Assembly: GCF_002950945.1 (NCBI RefSeq) | Contig: NZ_CP012673.1 | Span: forward strand, 12,949,501-13,013,500 | Source of the DNA: Sorangium cellulosum | Lineage (GTDB): Bacteria > Myxococcota_A > Polyangia > Polyangiales > Polyangiaceae | Direction of reading: 5' to 3' | Length of the DNA stretch: 64,000 nt | In this document: positions 34,624 to 43,011 of the stretch, one piece after another | How positions within the stretch are numbered: the stretch's first letter is position 1 | How the letters are laid out: every line of letters starts with the position of its first letter | Translations under genes and position numbers: made by a program | Notes under the pieces: generated by a model | Database searches by the model: none | What the model saw: the letters and a program-made list of their open reading frames with translations, nothing else | What the model was told of the DNA's origin: nothing

Positions 34624-35384
34624 GACCAGCCCTCGAGCCGCGGGATGGCCCGTCGAGCATTGCCGTCCACGATGGCCTCGCGGAACGCCGCGGGGAGCTC
34701 GCGGATCTTGAGCAGCTCGATCTTCGGGGTGCTGAGCGGAAACTCGGAGCCGTAGATCAGCTTGTGGGCTCCCGCGCGACGGACCGCCTCGGAGAGCGCC
34801 AGGAAGTTGGCGAGCGACGACTCGAGGAACAAATTGGGCAGGTCGCGGGCGAGGTCCATCGCATGGACGTCAGCGGGACCGAACCCGAGGTGCCCGAGGA
34901 TGAACTTCGTGTTCGGGTGGCGCCTGGCGAAGGCGCCGTACCGCTTGGTGCTGGCGCCCGGATCGAACAGTGAATGCGAGTAGATGGTCAGGGCGTTCGC
35001 CGCGCAGTGCTCGGCGATGGCGTCCATGACGTCGCCCGAGAACGAGAACTTGTGGGCCAGCGGGTTGAGCTTCACCCCGACCACGGGCAGGCCCTTGGCC
35101 TTCTCGAGGGCGGCGAACGCCTCGTCTTCGTCCAGAGGGCTGACCCCCACGAAGCCCCGGAAGCGCGCGGGGTGGGCGGCGAGCGCGTCCCACACGGCTT
35201 CGTTGGGGATCCGCTGCTCGGCGTCGAGCTCCCCGGTGACGTAGAGGGTCATCTTGCGGACGTCCATGGTGCCGCCCGGGAACACCAGCGCACCCCTCAC
35301 GTCGGCTTCGTCGAGCATCGAGACCAGCAGGTCGGCGTTGCCGTAGTCACTCTTCGACACGTGGGCATGGCAGTCGATGATCAT
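34620..35384 (-). CDS. Amidohydrolase-superfamily (PF04909-type) enzyme, possible benzoxazole cyclase
   Basis: A 254-residue TIM-barrel metal enzyme of the amidohydrolase_2 (ACMS decarboxylase-like) kind. The N-terminal MIIDCHAHVSKSDYG carries the HxH metal motif, and further landmarks are VGVKLNP, TIYSHSLFDPG (His), FILGHLGFG (His) and IYGSEFPLSTP (usually G-S/T-D/E-F-P, with Glu in place of the usual Asp). It overlaps the ligase gene downstream (GTGA) and the ligase fragment upstream (ATGA). In nataxazole-type and closoxazole-type pathways a homologous amidohydrolase-like enzyme closes the benzoxazole ring after the ligase couples two aryl units; I infer the same job by context. A plain decarboxylase or lactonase remains possible. 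Confidence 0.86.
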   Translation of the reverse strand: MIIDCHAHVSKSDYGNADLLVSMLDEADVRGALVFPGGTMDVRKMTLYVTGELDAEQRIPNEAVWDALAAHPARFRGFVGVSPLDEDEAFAALEKAKGLPVVGVKLNPLAHKFSFSGDVMDAIAEHCAANALTIYSHSLFDPGASTKRYGAFARRHPNTKFILGHLGFGPADVHAMDLARDLPNLFLESSLANFLALSEAVRRAGAHKLIYGSEFPLSTPKIELLKIRELPAAFREAIVDGNARRAIPRLEGWS

Positions 35385-36040
35385 GTGTGGTCTCCGCGTC
35401 CGTACTGGTAAGACACGCGCGTGGTCTTCCCCCCGCTGCGCTCGATGCGATCCTTCGGCACCACCGCCTTCACGGCCCCGAAGTGGCAGTCGAGCCGGCT
35501 GCGGATCTTCTCGGCCACCCTCGCTGGATCGCCGCTGCCCGGGCGCAGCTCGACCTCCACGGTCAGGCCGTCGCGATCGACGAGCAGTCGATAGTTGTTC
35601 CCCACCTCGGGGATCCGGTAGAGCATTTCCTCCACGTGGTACGGCGAATAACTCCGCTCGCCGAGCTGGATCTGGTCCCCCTGCCGGCCGCGCAGCACCA
35701 GGCGCTTTCGTTCGACGCAGCACGGGCAGGGCGCGGTCTCGACGTAGCCGAGATCGCCGACTCGATATCGGATCAACGGCGCGGCCCGCCGGTAGAGCAC
35801 GGTGACGCACAGCTCGCCCACCGTGCCCGGCGGCAAGACGCGACCGGTGTCCGGGTCCACGATCTCGACGTACACGTGTCCTTCCGCCAGGTGGTAGCCG
35901 TCCTGGAACGTGCACTCCACGCCGATGGGCCCGCACTCGAGCGAGCCGTAGTACGCCAGCGCGGGGCAGCCCCAGATGTCCTCGTAGAGTTCGCCGGGGC
36001 GTTCACAGCTCTTTGATGGTCTCGCGGATGCGCAGGCCAA
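35381..36040 (-). pseudogene. 3' fragment of a second PaaK-like ligase (N-terminal half missing)
   Basis: The frame encodes the C-terminal half of a PaaK-like ligase: ALAYYGSLECGPIG (aromatic motif), GELCVTVLYRRAAPLIRYRVGD and LRGRQGDQIQLGERSYSP with the C-terminal subdomain. Nothing corresponds to the first 200 or so residues, including the P-loop. Recognisable homology begins within a few codons of the TGA of the upstream DHQ-synthase-like gene (36003-36005), and the only start before it is a TTG at 36040 that overlaps that gene. The simplest reading is a deletion that removed the first half of a ligase gene and left the remainder at the stop codon. The fragment is still in the operon and overlaps the amidohydrolase start by ATGA. 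It might yet be translated as a stand-alone C-domain. Confidence 0.68.
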
Positions 36041-37151
36041 CGTGCCGGCCAGGCTGGTCGACGTACCCGAGCAGACGATCTCCCGGGCGGATCTCGCTCG
36101 ACGGCCGGATCTCGGCGCCGGCGCCGAACAGACGCACGTGCCAGTCGTCCTGCACGAACACGTTGACGGGCGTGTCGCGCACCGTGGCCTGTACGAGGAG
36201 CAGCGGGCGCCGCTCGATCTTGAGCCTCCCGATGGTCACCGGCCGTCCTCGGCCCTTATCGTCGAACACGAGGACCTGATCGCCAGCGCGGAGATCCGAC
36301 AGGTACACGGCGCGCTGGTCGGGGCCCCAGACGTAGAGGTGCAGCGCCCCGGCGTTGACCCGGAACGGGCGGAGGTTCATGTAGGGCAGGTAGTGGGTCT
36401 CGCTGCAGACCATCAGGCCGCCCGAGGACGTCGAGCCGAGCAGCATGCCCTCGTCGGGGAACAGCTCCGACGTCGTGTCGATGCACACCCGATCTCCCAT
36501 GCCGGCGTGCTGCACCCTGGTGACGACGGCGTCCTCGAAGGTGTACTGGACCGTCATCGCCTGCTCGCGCGCGCCGCCGAGGCGCACGATCTCGTCGATC
36601 TCGTCCGAGCGGAGCACGATGCCGTCGCTGCCTTTTTCCATCGTGAGGAGGCTCACTTCGCCGTCCTCGGCGGTCGCGACCTTCTTCAGCACCCTCGTTC
36701 CCCGCGGCTCTGCCCTGGCCAGGACGAGCTCGAGCGGGATGTTCGTCGGATCGGCGAACTGCACCACGAGGACGCCGCCCCGAGCGGCCAGATCCGCCGC
36801 GCGATCCAGGCTCTGACGATCGTCGACGCTCGACCACAAGCCCACGGTCACGCCGAGGCGGGAGCTCCACGCCTCGAGGTGCTCGGGGCGCCGGGTGAAG
36901 ACGTATTTGAGCTTCTGTCGCAGCGCGGATCGGCTCAAGAGCTCGGCCTGAGGATCCACGTCGTCGCACACCACCGCGAGCTGGACCCGCTGTGGCAGGG
37001 TGACGCTCTCGATCTTCGGCAGCAGATCGGCCGGAACGACGATGGCGTCGTAAGGTAGATTGAACACCTTGTCCAGGGTGGAGGTGGTGGTGTGTGGGCC
37101 GACTTCGAACCACAGCTCTTTGTTTGCGGCGACGTCTCGTGTCTCGTTCAT
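36003..37151 (-). CDS. GriH-type / 3-dehydroquinate synthase II homologue
   Basis: A 382-residue homologue of archaeal-type 3-dehydroquinate synthase II (AroB-prime). Typical segments include VFNLPYDAIVVPADLLPKI, RVQHAGMGDRVCIDTTSELF, GEGMLLGS-like DEGMLLGSTSSGGLMVCSE, and FRVNAGALHLYVWGPDQ. In actinomycetes the homologue GriH converts the GriI aldol product to 3-amino-4-hydroxybenzoate, and the order GriI-GriH is exactly reproduced here: the ATG overlaps the TGA of the aldolase gene by 4 bp (ATGA). A housekeeping DHQ synthase is less likely because the neighbours are ligases and an amidohydrolase, not aro genes. Its stop codon is the junction where the ligase fragment begins. Confidence 0.9.
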   Translation of the reverse strand: MNETRDVAANKELWFEVGPHTTTSTLDKVFNLPYDAIVVPADLLPKIESVTLPQRVQLAVVCDDVDPQAELLSRSALRQKLKYVFTRRPEHLEAWSSRLGVTVGLWSSVDDRQSLDRAADLAARGGVLVVQFADPTNIPLELVLARAEPRGTRVLKKVATAEDGEVSLLTMEKGSDGIVLRSDEIDEIVRLGGAREQAMTVQYTFEDAVVTRVQHAGMGDRVCIDTTSELFPDEGMLLGSTSSGGLMVCSETHYLPYMNLRPFRVNAGALHLYVWGPDQRAVYLSDLRAGDQVLVFDDKGRGRPVTIGRLKIERRPLLLVQATVRDTPVNVFVQDDWHVRLFGAGAEIRPSSEIRPGDRLLGYVDQPGRHVGLRIRETIKEL

Positions 37152-37954
37152 GCTGCGATCCCTGCCTCTCGCCTCGCTTCGTCGACGGTTCCGTTCTCGT
37201 GGACCAGCCGATGCAGCCCACGGAGGACGGCTTTCGGCTTCTTCGACTGGAAGACGGCCCGGCCCACGGCCACGCCCGACGCTCCTGCGTCGAGGGCGGC
37301 GCGAACCATCTCGAACAGCTCGCCGGGGGTCTCCTGCCGTTCTCCCCCCGCGATCAGCACGGGCACCGTCACGCCGGAGAGCACGCGGCGGAACGACTCG
37401 GCGCTGCCCGTGTAGTTCACCTTCACGAGGTCCGCTCCGAGCTCTTGTCCCACCCGCGCGGCCAGCGCGACCTCTGCTTCTCCGAACTCGTGCACGCCCG
37501 GGCCGCGGGGATACATCATGGCCAGGAGCGGCAGATCGTAGCGATCGCAGCCCTCGGCCACCCTTCCGAGGGTCTCCAGCATCGCGTGATCGCCGTCCGT
37601 GCCCAGGTTCACGTGGACGGAGACCGCGTCGGCGCCGAGCCGCAGCGCCTCCTCGATGGTGGCCACTTGGACTTTGTAGTCGGCTCGTGGACTGAGCCGC
37701 ACGGACGCGCTGACGTGGAGGATCACCGACAGCTGCCGCTGTTCGCAGAGCAGATCGTGGGTCCACTTGATTCCCCCCTTGTGGAGCACGACGGCGTCCA
37801 CCTCCTGTCCACGGAGACCGTCGATCGCAGCCCGCATGTCTTCCAGTCCGGCGAGCGGCCCCTGTGTCGCCCCGTGGTCCATGGGCAGAATCAGGGTGCG
37901 GCGCAGCCCGTATCGCAGCAGGCGACGAAGTCGCAGCTTTCTCTCGCTTTTCAT
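37148..37954 (-). CDS. GriI-type aldolase (2-amino-3,7-dideoxy-heptulosonate synthase family)
   Basis: A 268-residue class I aldolase of the DhnA/FbaB type. Features: LILPMDHGATQGPLAGLEDM near the N-terminus, VLHKGGIK, DAVSVHVNLGTDGDHAMLETLG, and the Schiff-base Lys in GADLVKVNYTGSAESF, then PVLIAGGERQETPGEL and AGASGVAVGRAVFQSKKP. GriI condenses aspartate semialdehyde with dihydroxyacetone phosphate; archaeal ADH synthases use a related reaction. Together with the coupled downstream gene it forms the two-enzyme route to 3-amino-4-hydroxybenzoate. Start at ATG 37954 with AGGA about 6 bp before it. First gene of the operon; its promoter must lie in the following 760-bp intergenic region. Confidence 0.9.
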   Translation of the reverse strand: MKSERKLRLRRLLRYGLRRTLILPMDHGATQGPLAGLEDMRAAIDGLRGQEVDAVVLHKGGIKWTHDLLCEQRQLSVILHVSASVRLSPRADYKVQVATIEEALRLGADAVSVHVNLGTDGDHAMLETLGRVAEGCDRYDLPLLAMMYPRGPGVHEFGEAEVALAARVGQELGADLVKVNYTGSAESFRRVLSGVTVPVLIAGGERQETPGELFEMVRAALDAGASGVAVGRAVFQSKKPKAVLRGLHRLVHENGTVDEARREAGIAA

Positions 37955-38716
37955 CGTGGATCCTGTGGCAGCGGTGTGCCGGCAGAGGCAACCGAAGCCG
38001 GTTGTCGATCGCGAACGTTGACGCGTCGTTTCGACGAGCCCGTGCTCTGCGGCTTGACGGCGAGCCGAGAGCAGGGGCAGCCCGCAAGCTCAAACCTCCT
38101 CTCGACCGGTCTCCTTTGCTACGCTGGGCTGCGCGGGAACATTCCTCGAGGTTCGTCGACGATGACCAGTGGAAAAGAGTCTTCGTGATGGGACCGCGGA
38201 GGCGGGCTCGCTTGTCTCCTACCGATTTGAACTATCCTGCTCATCGCGCAGAGGGTGAGCCGCGGCGTTTCCCGGAGCGCACCTCTCTCCTCCTGAATGC
38301 GGCCGGACCGCTCGCCGTTCACCGAATCATGCGCGCGAATCGTGCGCTCCTGCGTCGCTTGTCGTCTACGAGGGGCTGAGACGCTCCGCGCATGCACGCG
38401 CACGCCCCTGCCTCTACCCCGGGGAGAGCGGGATCTCTGACGCCATCGCGTCACGCGGGTGCCCGGCACCTCGCGGTGCGCGAGCGCACACGTGCCGCGC
38501 CGCGCTGCTGCGCCGCGCTGCCGCGCTGCCGCGCTGCCGCGCTGCCGCGCCGCCTCCGCGGAGGCAGAGGCGGGAGGCGCGGGCGAAGGCGTTTTGCGGT
38601 GGACGCCGGCGCGGCGAATCCGATAGCCTTTTCTATCGTAGGGTCCCCCCTTGCCACGGCCCGCAATTGCACGCGGCGCCGCCGGCATCGCAACACGCAT
38701 CGAGCGGGAGGAGACA
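37955..38716. other. Long intergenic region with the aminohydroxybenzoate operon promoter
   Basis: About 760 bp between divergent genes. The operon promoter should lie on the minus strand here. A very good ribosome site (AGAGGAGG, complement of about 38096-38103) stands in front of TTG codons near 38087-38093 without a convincing gene; a short leader peptide overlapping the aldolase start is possible but unproven. At 38513-38550 lies an 8-bp tandem repeat, CCGCGCTG, four copies plus a partial. Other open frames are Arg/Pro-rich artefacts. Confidence 0.45.
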
Positions 38717-38980
38717 ATGAAAAATCATACTGCGTTCGCGTTCGTGGGCATCGTCGGTGTGCTCGTCCCCACATCGCCGCCGGTCATCGGGCTCGGCGCC
38801 GCCGGGGTGCATGACGGCGCGCGTCATCACAGCATCGGCCAGGTGCGATCGCCGGAAGGCCATGACGGTTTTCTCGATATCGTGGTAAGCGGCTCCGCGC
38901 CGCTGGCCATCGGATGCCTTCTGAACGGCGTGAGTTGCCAGGAAGAGGTCGCGGGGCGCACCCCGTTGAAGATCGAGTAG
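38717..38980 (+). CDS. Small hypothetical exported protein
   Basis: An 87-residue protein that I do not recognise. ATG 38717 has an excellent ribosome site (GGGAGGAG, 5-bp spacer), the best reason to call it. The N-terminus (MKNHTAFAFVGIVGVLVPTS) looks like a signal peptide or a single membrane segment, with possible cleavage around residues 18-30. The remainder is short, mixed polar (GAGVHDGARHHSIGQVRSP), with two Cys near the C-terminus (IGCLLNGVSCQEE) that could form a disulfide. Local composition (AT-rich around the start) differs from its surroundings. It stands alone between the operon promoter region and a mobile palindromic element. Confidence 0.6.
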   Translation: MKNHTAFAFVGIVGVLVPTSPPVIGLGAAGVHDGARHHSIGQVRSPEGHDGFLDIVVSGSAPLAIGCLLNGVSCQEEVAGRTPLKIE

Positions 38981-39104
38981 AACCGGGCCGCGGCGCTGGA
39001 CCACGTCGAGAGGCGCGCCGCGTCCACCTCAGGTCCCTTCACGACGAAGCCGAGATGGCCAGGGACGCGCGCGGCAGGCACCTGAACGACGTGGTCCGAG
39101 AGGG

Positions 39105-39264
39105 CTAGAACACCGATCACGTTGAGGAACGAGAGATGAACCGCCAAGACGCCAAGGGCGCCAAGGGCGCCAAGATATTTTCTTCTCCTTCTTGGCGTCC
39201 TTGGCGCCTTGGCGGTTCGAAAATCTGCTCGTTTCAGACGGGTTCAACCCGTTTGTCGCTCTAG
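39105..39264. mobile_element. CTAG-ended palindromic element (MITE/REP-like), copy 1
   Basis: A 160-bp sequence starting and ending in CTAG. The start, CTAGAACACCGATCACGTTG, is identical to the start of the second copy at 51438. The centre is a long hairpin: AACCGCCAAGACGCCAAGG and its near-complement CCTTGGCGCCTTGGCGGTT, with an AT-rich loop (GATATTTTCTTCT). The right outer arm has diverged from the left. No transposase is encoded. I interpret it as a non-autonomous mobile element. Confidence 0.75.
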
Positions 39265-39299
39265 TATGCCTCGCCTCCCAGGACGGCGCGCTCTTCTAC

Positions 39300-39530
39300 G
39301 CCAACCACCCTCACCCTCGCCCGGGACGACGGCCGCACCATCCCTTGCCAGGCTCCATGGTCGCGCTCGCCGAACAGTTGGACGGCCCCCGGCGGTCGCC
39401 ATCATCGCGCGCGACCTGACCCCGATCCACGACGCCGAGCGCGAGCGGCTCGCGCTCCAGCAGCAGGTCATCGAGGCCCAGGCATCACCACGCGCAGCCC
39501 CCTGCAGAGCGCCATCGCCCACGTCCTCGC
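39300..39530 (+). pseudogene. Decayed PAS-domain regulator fragment
   Basis: Three successive frames contain pieces that together read like the end of a PAS domain: LARDDGRTIPCQA (frame starting about 39319), MVALAEQLDGP (from 39357) and VAIIARDLTPIHDAERERLALQQQVIEAQ (about 39397-39483). In intact PAS regulators of this group these occur in one frame, followed by a STAS-type or kinase domain. At least two frameshifts and loss of the downstream domain make this a remnant. It directly follows the mobile palindromic element, which may have caused the damage. Confidence 0.55.
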
Positions 39531-39937
39531 CCCGCGCGCCGACCGCCGCCCCGCGACCGCCCCCGGCGCTCCCGCCCCGGCGCCGAGGAACCGCGCGCCC
39601 ACCTGACGGCCGCCGCGCCGCGCCGGCGCCTGCTTCGGACAGGGAGTCCCAGCCAGGCCGCGGCGGGCGGCCAGCCCACGATCGCCCGCACCGTGATGTG
39701 ACCTTTGTGCCGCGTGGGGCAATTCGCGCCACGCGCGGAGGTGGGGGTGGCGAACGCCCGGCGCGAGCGGGGCTCCTGGACTGGTCCCCGGGCAGGACCG
39801 GCGGCCACGCGGGTCCGCCCGCTGCCGCCGCCCTCGGCCTGGCACCCGTGTTGCTCTCTTACAGGCGGCCACCCCGGCGTATGCCGCCCCGAATGAACGC
39901 AACGGCGCCCCGCGCGCCCCTGCAGTGAAGGTCCGCC
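39531..39937. other. Intergenic region, no gene recognised
   Basis: About 400 bp of GC-rich sequence between the PAS remnant and the BrkB-type gene. It holds the promoter of the latter. Open frames on both strands have no ribosome site or family resemblance. Confidence 0.4.
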
Positions 39938-40945
39938 ATGCACCTGCCCGGAAAAGAGATCCCCTGGAAGGATTTTCTGAACGACATCAAGCAGGAGTGG
40001 GTCAAGGACAAGGTCGACACCGTCGCTGCTGCGCTGACCTTCTTCGGTGTCCTCTCGATCTTCCCGCTCCTGCTCTTCGCGGTCGCCCTCGCCGGCCTGG
40101 TGATCGATCCGGCCGAGTCCGCGAGGCTGATCCGCGAGCTCTACCAGGTCGCTCCCCCGGCTGTGGCCAACATCCTCGGCGAGCGCCTGCAGGCCCTCAC
40201 CGAGGGCCAGAGCCCGGCGCTCTTGACGGTCGGCGCTCTCGGCGCGGTCTGGGCCGCCTCGGGCGGCGTCATCGCGCTGATGGACGCGCTCAACTCGGCC
40301 TACGGCGTCGAGGACAGCCGCTCTTTCCTGAAGCGCCGCGGCATCGCGCTCCTGGTCACCCTGGGCGGCGCCGTCCTGCTGACGGTCGCCTCGGCCCTCG
40401 CGGTCGCCACGCCGGCGATCGCCGAGCACCTCGGCCCGCTGGGCACGCTGGTGCTCTGGCTCCGCATCCCCGTGTCCGCGTTGATCGTGATGGGGGTCCT
40501 GGCGACGCTTTATTACGTGCTCCCCGACGTCGAGCAGAAGTTCAGGTTCATCACCCCTGGCTCCGTCGTGGCCGTCGTGCTCTGGGCCATCGCGTCGCTC
40601 GGCTTCTCGTTCTACGTGAGCCGCTTCGGCAGCTACGAGGTGAGCTACGGCGCGCTGGGCGGCGTGATCATCCTGCTCCTCTGGATGTGGATCTCCTCGA
40701 TGGCGGTGCTCCTCGGCGCCGAGATCAACGCCATCATCGAGCACCGGTCGCCCGACGGGAAACGCACGGGCGCCAAGTCGTCCGAGGACACGGGGCCCGA
40801 CGTGCCGAAGACCGAGAAGGAGCAGAACGGGGGCGCCGCGCTCCCGGCGACGGCCGGGGCGGCGAGGACGGCGCGCGACAAGGCCCCGGGCGACATCGCG
40901 CTCCCGCACGCCGTCCGCTCGAGCCACTCGGGGATGCACGGGTGA
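39938..40945 (+). CDS. YihY/virulence factor BrkB family membrane protein
   Basis: A 335-residue polytopic membrane protein of the YihY/BrkB family (formerly annotated as RNase BN). Six hydrophobic segments lie between residues 28 and 255; diagnostic motifs are AAALTFFGVLSIFPLLLF in helix 1, ASGGVIALMDALNSAYGVED, LYYVLPDVEQKFRFITPGSVVAVVLW, and YGALGGVIILLLWMWISSMAVLLGAEINA. The C-terminal 70 residues are a soluble Lys/Glu/Ala-rich tail not shared with the core. Start ATG 39938 with AAGG 8 bp upstream. Function of the family is uncertain (possible transporter or envelope protein). It is followed by a small lipoprotein gene in the same direction. Confidence 0.92.
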   Translation: MHLPGKEIPWKDFLNDIKQEWVKDKVDTVAAALTFFGVLSIFPLLLFAVALAGLVIDPAESARLIRELYQVAPPAVANILGERLQALTEGQSPALLTVGALGAVWAASGGVIALMDALNSAYGVEDSRSFLKRRGIALLVTLGGAVLLTVASALAVATPAIAEHLGPLGTLVLWLRIPVSALIVMGVLATLYYVLPDVEQKFRFITPGSVVAVVLWAIASLGFSFYVSRFGSYEVSYGALGGVIILLLWMWISSMAVLLGAEINAIIEHRSPDGKRTGAKSSEDTGPDVPKTEKEQNGGAALPATAGAARTARDKAPGDIALPHAVRSSHSGMHG

Positions 40946-40992
40946 ACGCGCCCTGAGCGCCGCTGCCCTTCCCCAGCCGGAGATCCCCCCTC

Positions 40993-41364
40993 ATGCGACA
41001 CAAGATCCTGATGTCCGCAACGTGGCTCGTGCTGATCGGCTCGCTCGTCGTGGGCTGCCAGAGCTCCCCGGGCGGCGGACCCATCACCCCTCCGCCGGCG
41101 GACACGGCGAGAGGCGGAGAGGAGGGCGGCGCGCCGGTCCTGGAGGACGCGGGCGTCCGCGGCGACGTAGGCGTCAGCGGCGACATGATGGACGCGGGCG
41201 GCGCGCCGGGCATGGCCAGCCAGCCGGGCTGCGGCGTGGACAGCGCGCTCGCCAAGTACGTCGGGAAGAGCCAGGACGAGTGCGCCCGGATCCGCTTCAT
41301 CTGCGAGCCCGGGTGGACCTACTTCAGCGACGATTGCGGCTGCGGCTGCACGAAGCAGCCCTGA
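40993..41364 (+). CDS. Small Cys-rich lipoprotein
   Basis: A 123-residue protein with a clear lipoprotein signal (lipobox VVGC, Cys22), a Gly/Pro/acidic tether of about 55 residues, and a compact C-terminal domain with six Cys (QPGCGVDSALAKYVG, DECARIRFICEPGW, DDCGCGCTKQP). This C-terminal pattern, with WTYFSDDCGCGC, resembles the small Cys-rich domain found at the end of many myxobacterial lipoproteins and probably forms disulfides. Location: outer face of the envelope. It is 47 bp downstream of the BrkB-type gene and may be co-transcribed with it. No function is known. Confidence 0.82.
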   Translation: MRHKILMSATWLVLIGSLVVGCQSSPGGGPITPPPADTARGGEEGGAPVLEDAGVRGDVGVSGDMMDAGGAPGMASQPGCGVDSALAKYVGKSQDECARIRFICEPGWTYFSDDCGCGCTKQP

Positions 41365-41476
41365 CGGGCGCGCTGCCCCGGCGCGGTGCCCTGGGGAGCG
41401 CGGCGGCGCGCCGGGCGGGCGCACCACAAAAACACCTCGCGCTGGGCTACCCGCGGCATCTAGCATCGGTGCGCGC

Positions 41477-42427
41477 ATGCGCCCCCTCCTGATCGTGAAC
41501 CCGCAGTCGAGCGGCGGAAAGACCGGCAAGATCTTCGACGGCATGCTCGCGCCCATCCGGCGCATCCTCGGCGAGGTCGACGTGGCCCGCACGGAGCGCG
41601 CGCGCCACGCCGTCGACCTCGCGCGCGAGGCGGCGCTCGACGGCCGGGAGACCGTCGTCGCGGTCGGCGGGGACGGCAGCATCAACGAGGTGGTGAACGG
41701 CCTCATGCAGGCGCGCGATCGGGGCGCGGCCGGCACGCGGCTCGGGATCATCGGCGCGGGCACCGGCGGCGATCTCTGCCGGACGCTGAAGCTGAACCGC
41801 CGGCTCGACCGCTACTGCACGGCGATCGCGAGCGGCAGCGCGCGCCCGATGGACGTCGGCCGCTTCTCGTACGAGACACACGGCGGCGAGCGCGCGGAGG
41901 CGTTCTTCGTCAACGTCCTGTCCGCGGGCATGGGCGGCCTGGTCGATCAGATCGTGAGCCAGACGTCGCGGGCGCTCGGCAACACGCTCGCGTACACGAT
42001 GGCGTCGCTCCGGGGCCTCGCCCGGAGCCGCGTCGGCCGCGTGCGCTGCGTCGCGGCGCTGCGGGGCGAGACCCGCGAGCTGGAGCTCGCGACGCGCAAC
42101 GTCGCCATCTGCAACGGCCGCTTCTTCGGCAGCGGCATGCAGGTCGCGCCGATGGCCAGGGCCGACGACGGCGTGTTCGACGTCATCGACCTGGGCGACG
42201 CGCCCCCCCTCCGCTTCGCGGCCGTGTCGACCGGGATGTACACGGGGTCGCACATCCGCCACCCCGACGTCCGCCACTTCCAGTGCGATCGCATCGAGCT
42301 CACGCTGCTGAACCGCGACGTCGAGCCCGTGTTCCTGCTCGACGTGGACGGCGAGCCGCTCGGGCGCCTGCCGATCACGGTGACCCTGGAGCCGAAGGCG
42401 ATCCAGGTGCTCGCCCCGGCCGACTGA
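41477..42427 (+). CDS. Diacylglycerol kinase-family lipid kinase
   Basis: A 316-residue protein of the DAGK/YegS/sphingosine-kinase family. The nucleotide-binding motif is AVGGDGSINEVVNGL (residues 73-87), preceded by IVNPQSSGGKTGK and followed by RLGIIGAGTGGDLCRTL, the last showing the usual G-T-G-N-D motif as GTGGD (Asn replaced by Gly). The C-terminal beta-sandwich contains NVAICNGRFFGSGMQVAPMARADDGVFDV, split here as NVAICNGRFFGSGM and ADDGVFDV, with LLDVDGEPLG near the end. The length matches. It phosphorylates a lipid at the membrane surface; the substrate (diacylglycerol, sphingoid or other) cannot be read from sequence. Myxobacteria make sphingolipids, so sphingosine is an option. Confidence 0.9.
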   Translation: MRPLLIVNPQSSGGKTGKIFDGMLAPIRRILGEVDVARTERARHAVDLAREAALDGRETVVAVGGDGSINEVVNGLMQARDRGAAGTRLGIIGAGTGGDLCRTLKLNRRLDRYCTAIASGSARPMDVGRFSYETHGGERAEAFFVNVLSAGMGGLVDQIVSQTSRALGNTLAYTMASLRGLARSRVGRVRCVAALRGETRELELATRNVAICNGRFFGSGMQVAPMARADDGVFDVIDLGDAPPLRFAAVSTGMYTGSHIRHPDVRHFQCDRIELTLLNRDVEPVFLLDVDGEPLGRLPITVTLEPKAIQVLAPAD

Positions 42428-42733
42428 GGGAGAGCGGCGGGGCGCGGGAGGGGGCCCCGGCGGAAGGGGGGCCGGCCCCGCGGGCGAGATAGCGCGACGT
42501 GCAGGGCCCGGCAGAGCGGCGGGCTGCCACGGGCCGCGGGGAACGCCCGGGGCGCGTCGTCCGTCGGGAGGAGCGTCGGGTCGTGCGCTTCCATGCTTGA
42601 CTGGGGCAACGCCGGTTGGTAGTCACCCGCCACGCACCGACGGGGGCGACCTCCGGTGGTGCCTCGGCGCGGGCCCGGGATCTCGGGCAAGCGTCGAAAC
42701 GACGTGGTTTCCCGGTTCGTGGGAACGGCGTCT
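42428..42733. other. Intergenic region upstream of tRNA-Gly
   Basis: About 305 bp between the lipid kinase gene and tRNA-Gly. It is GC-rich in the first half, slightly less so near the tRNA, and should contain the tRNA promoter. No gene is recognised. Confidence 0.4.
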
Positions 42734-42805
<72 letters not shown>

Positions 42806-43011
42806 CTACAATCTAGGCGCTGAACGCTCGCGGGGGGCAGAGCGCGCGAGCCCGGGCTCCGGGAGCGCTGGGCGGGCGCGCCGGGCGGGGCGAGGACGCC
42901 GGGGCGCACCCACAGGTCGAGGGGCGGCAAAGGGACGTGCTCCACCCGAGGGAGTCCCGGCAGGGCTCCCGGGTTGGCCGGGATGGGACGAGGGCGTAGA
43001 CTCCTCGCTGC

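Noticed and set aside
37092..38188. Plus-strand open frame across the aldolase gene
   Set aside because: It is the antisense shadow of well-supported minus-strand genes and has no ribosome site.
38513..38550. CRISPR-like short repeats
   Set aside because: The 8-bp unit repeats directly without spacers; it is a simple tandem repeat.
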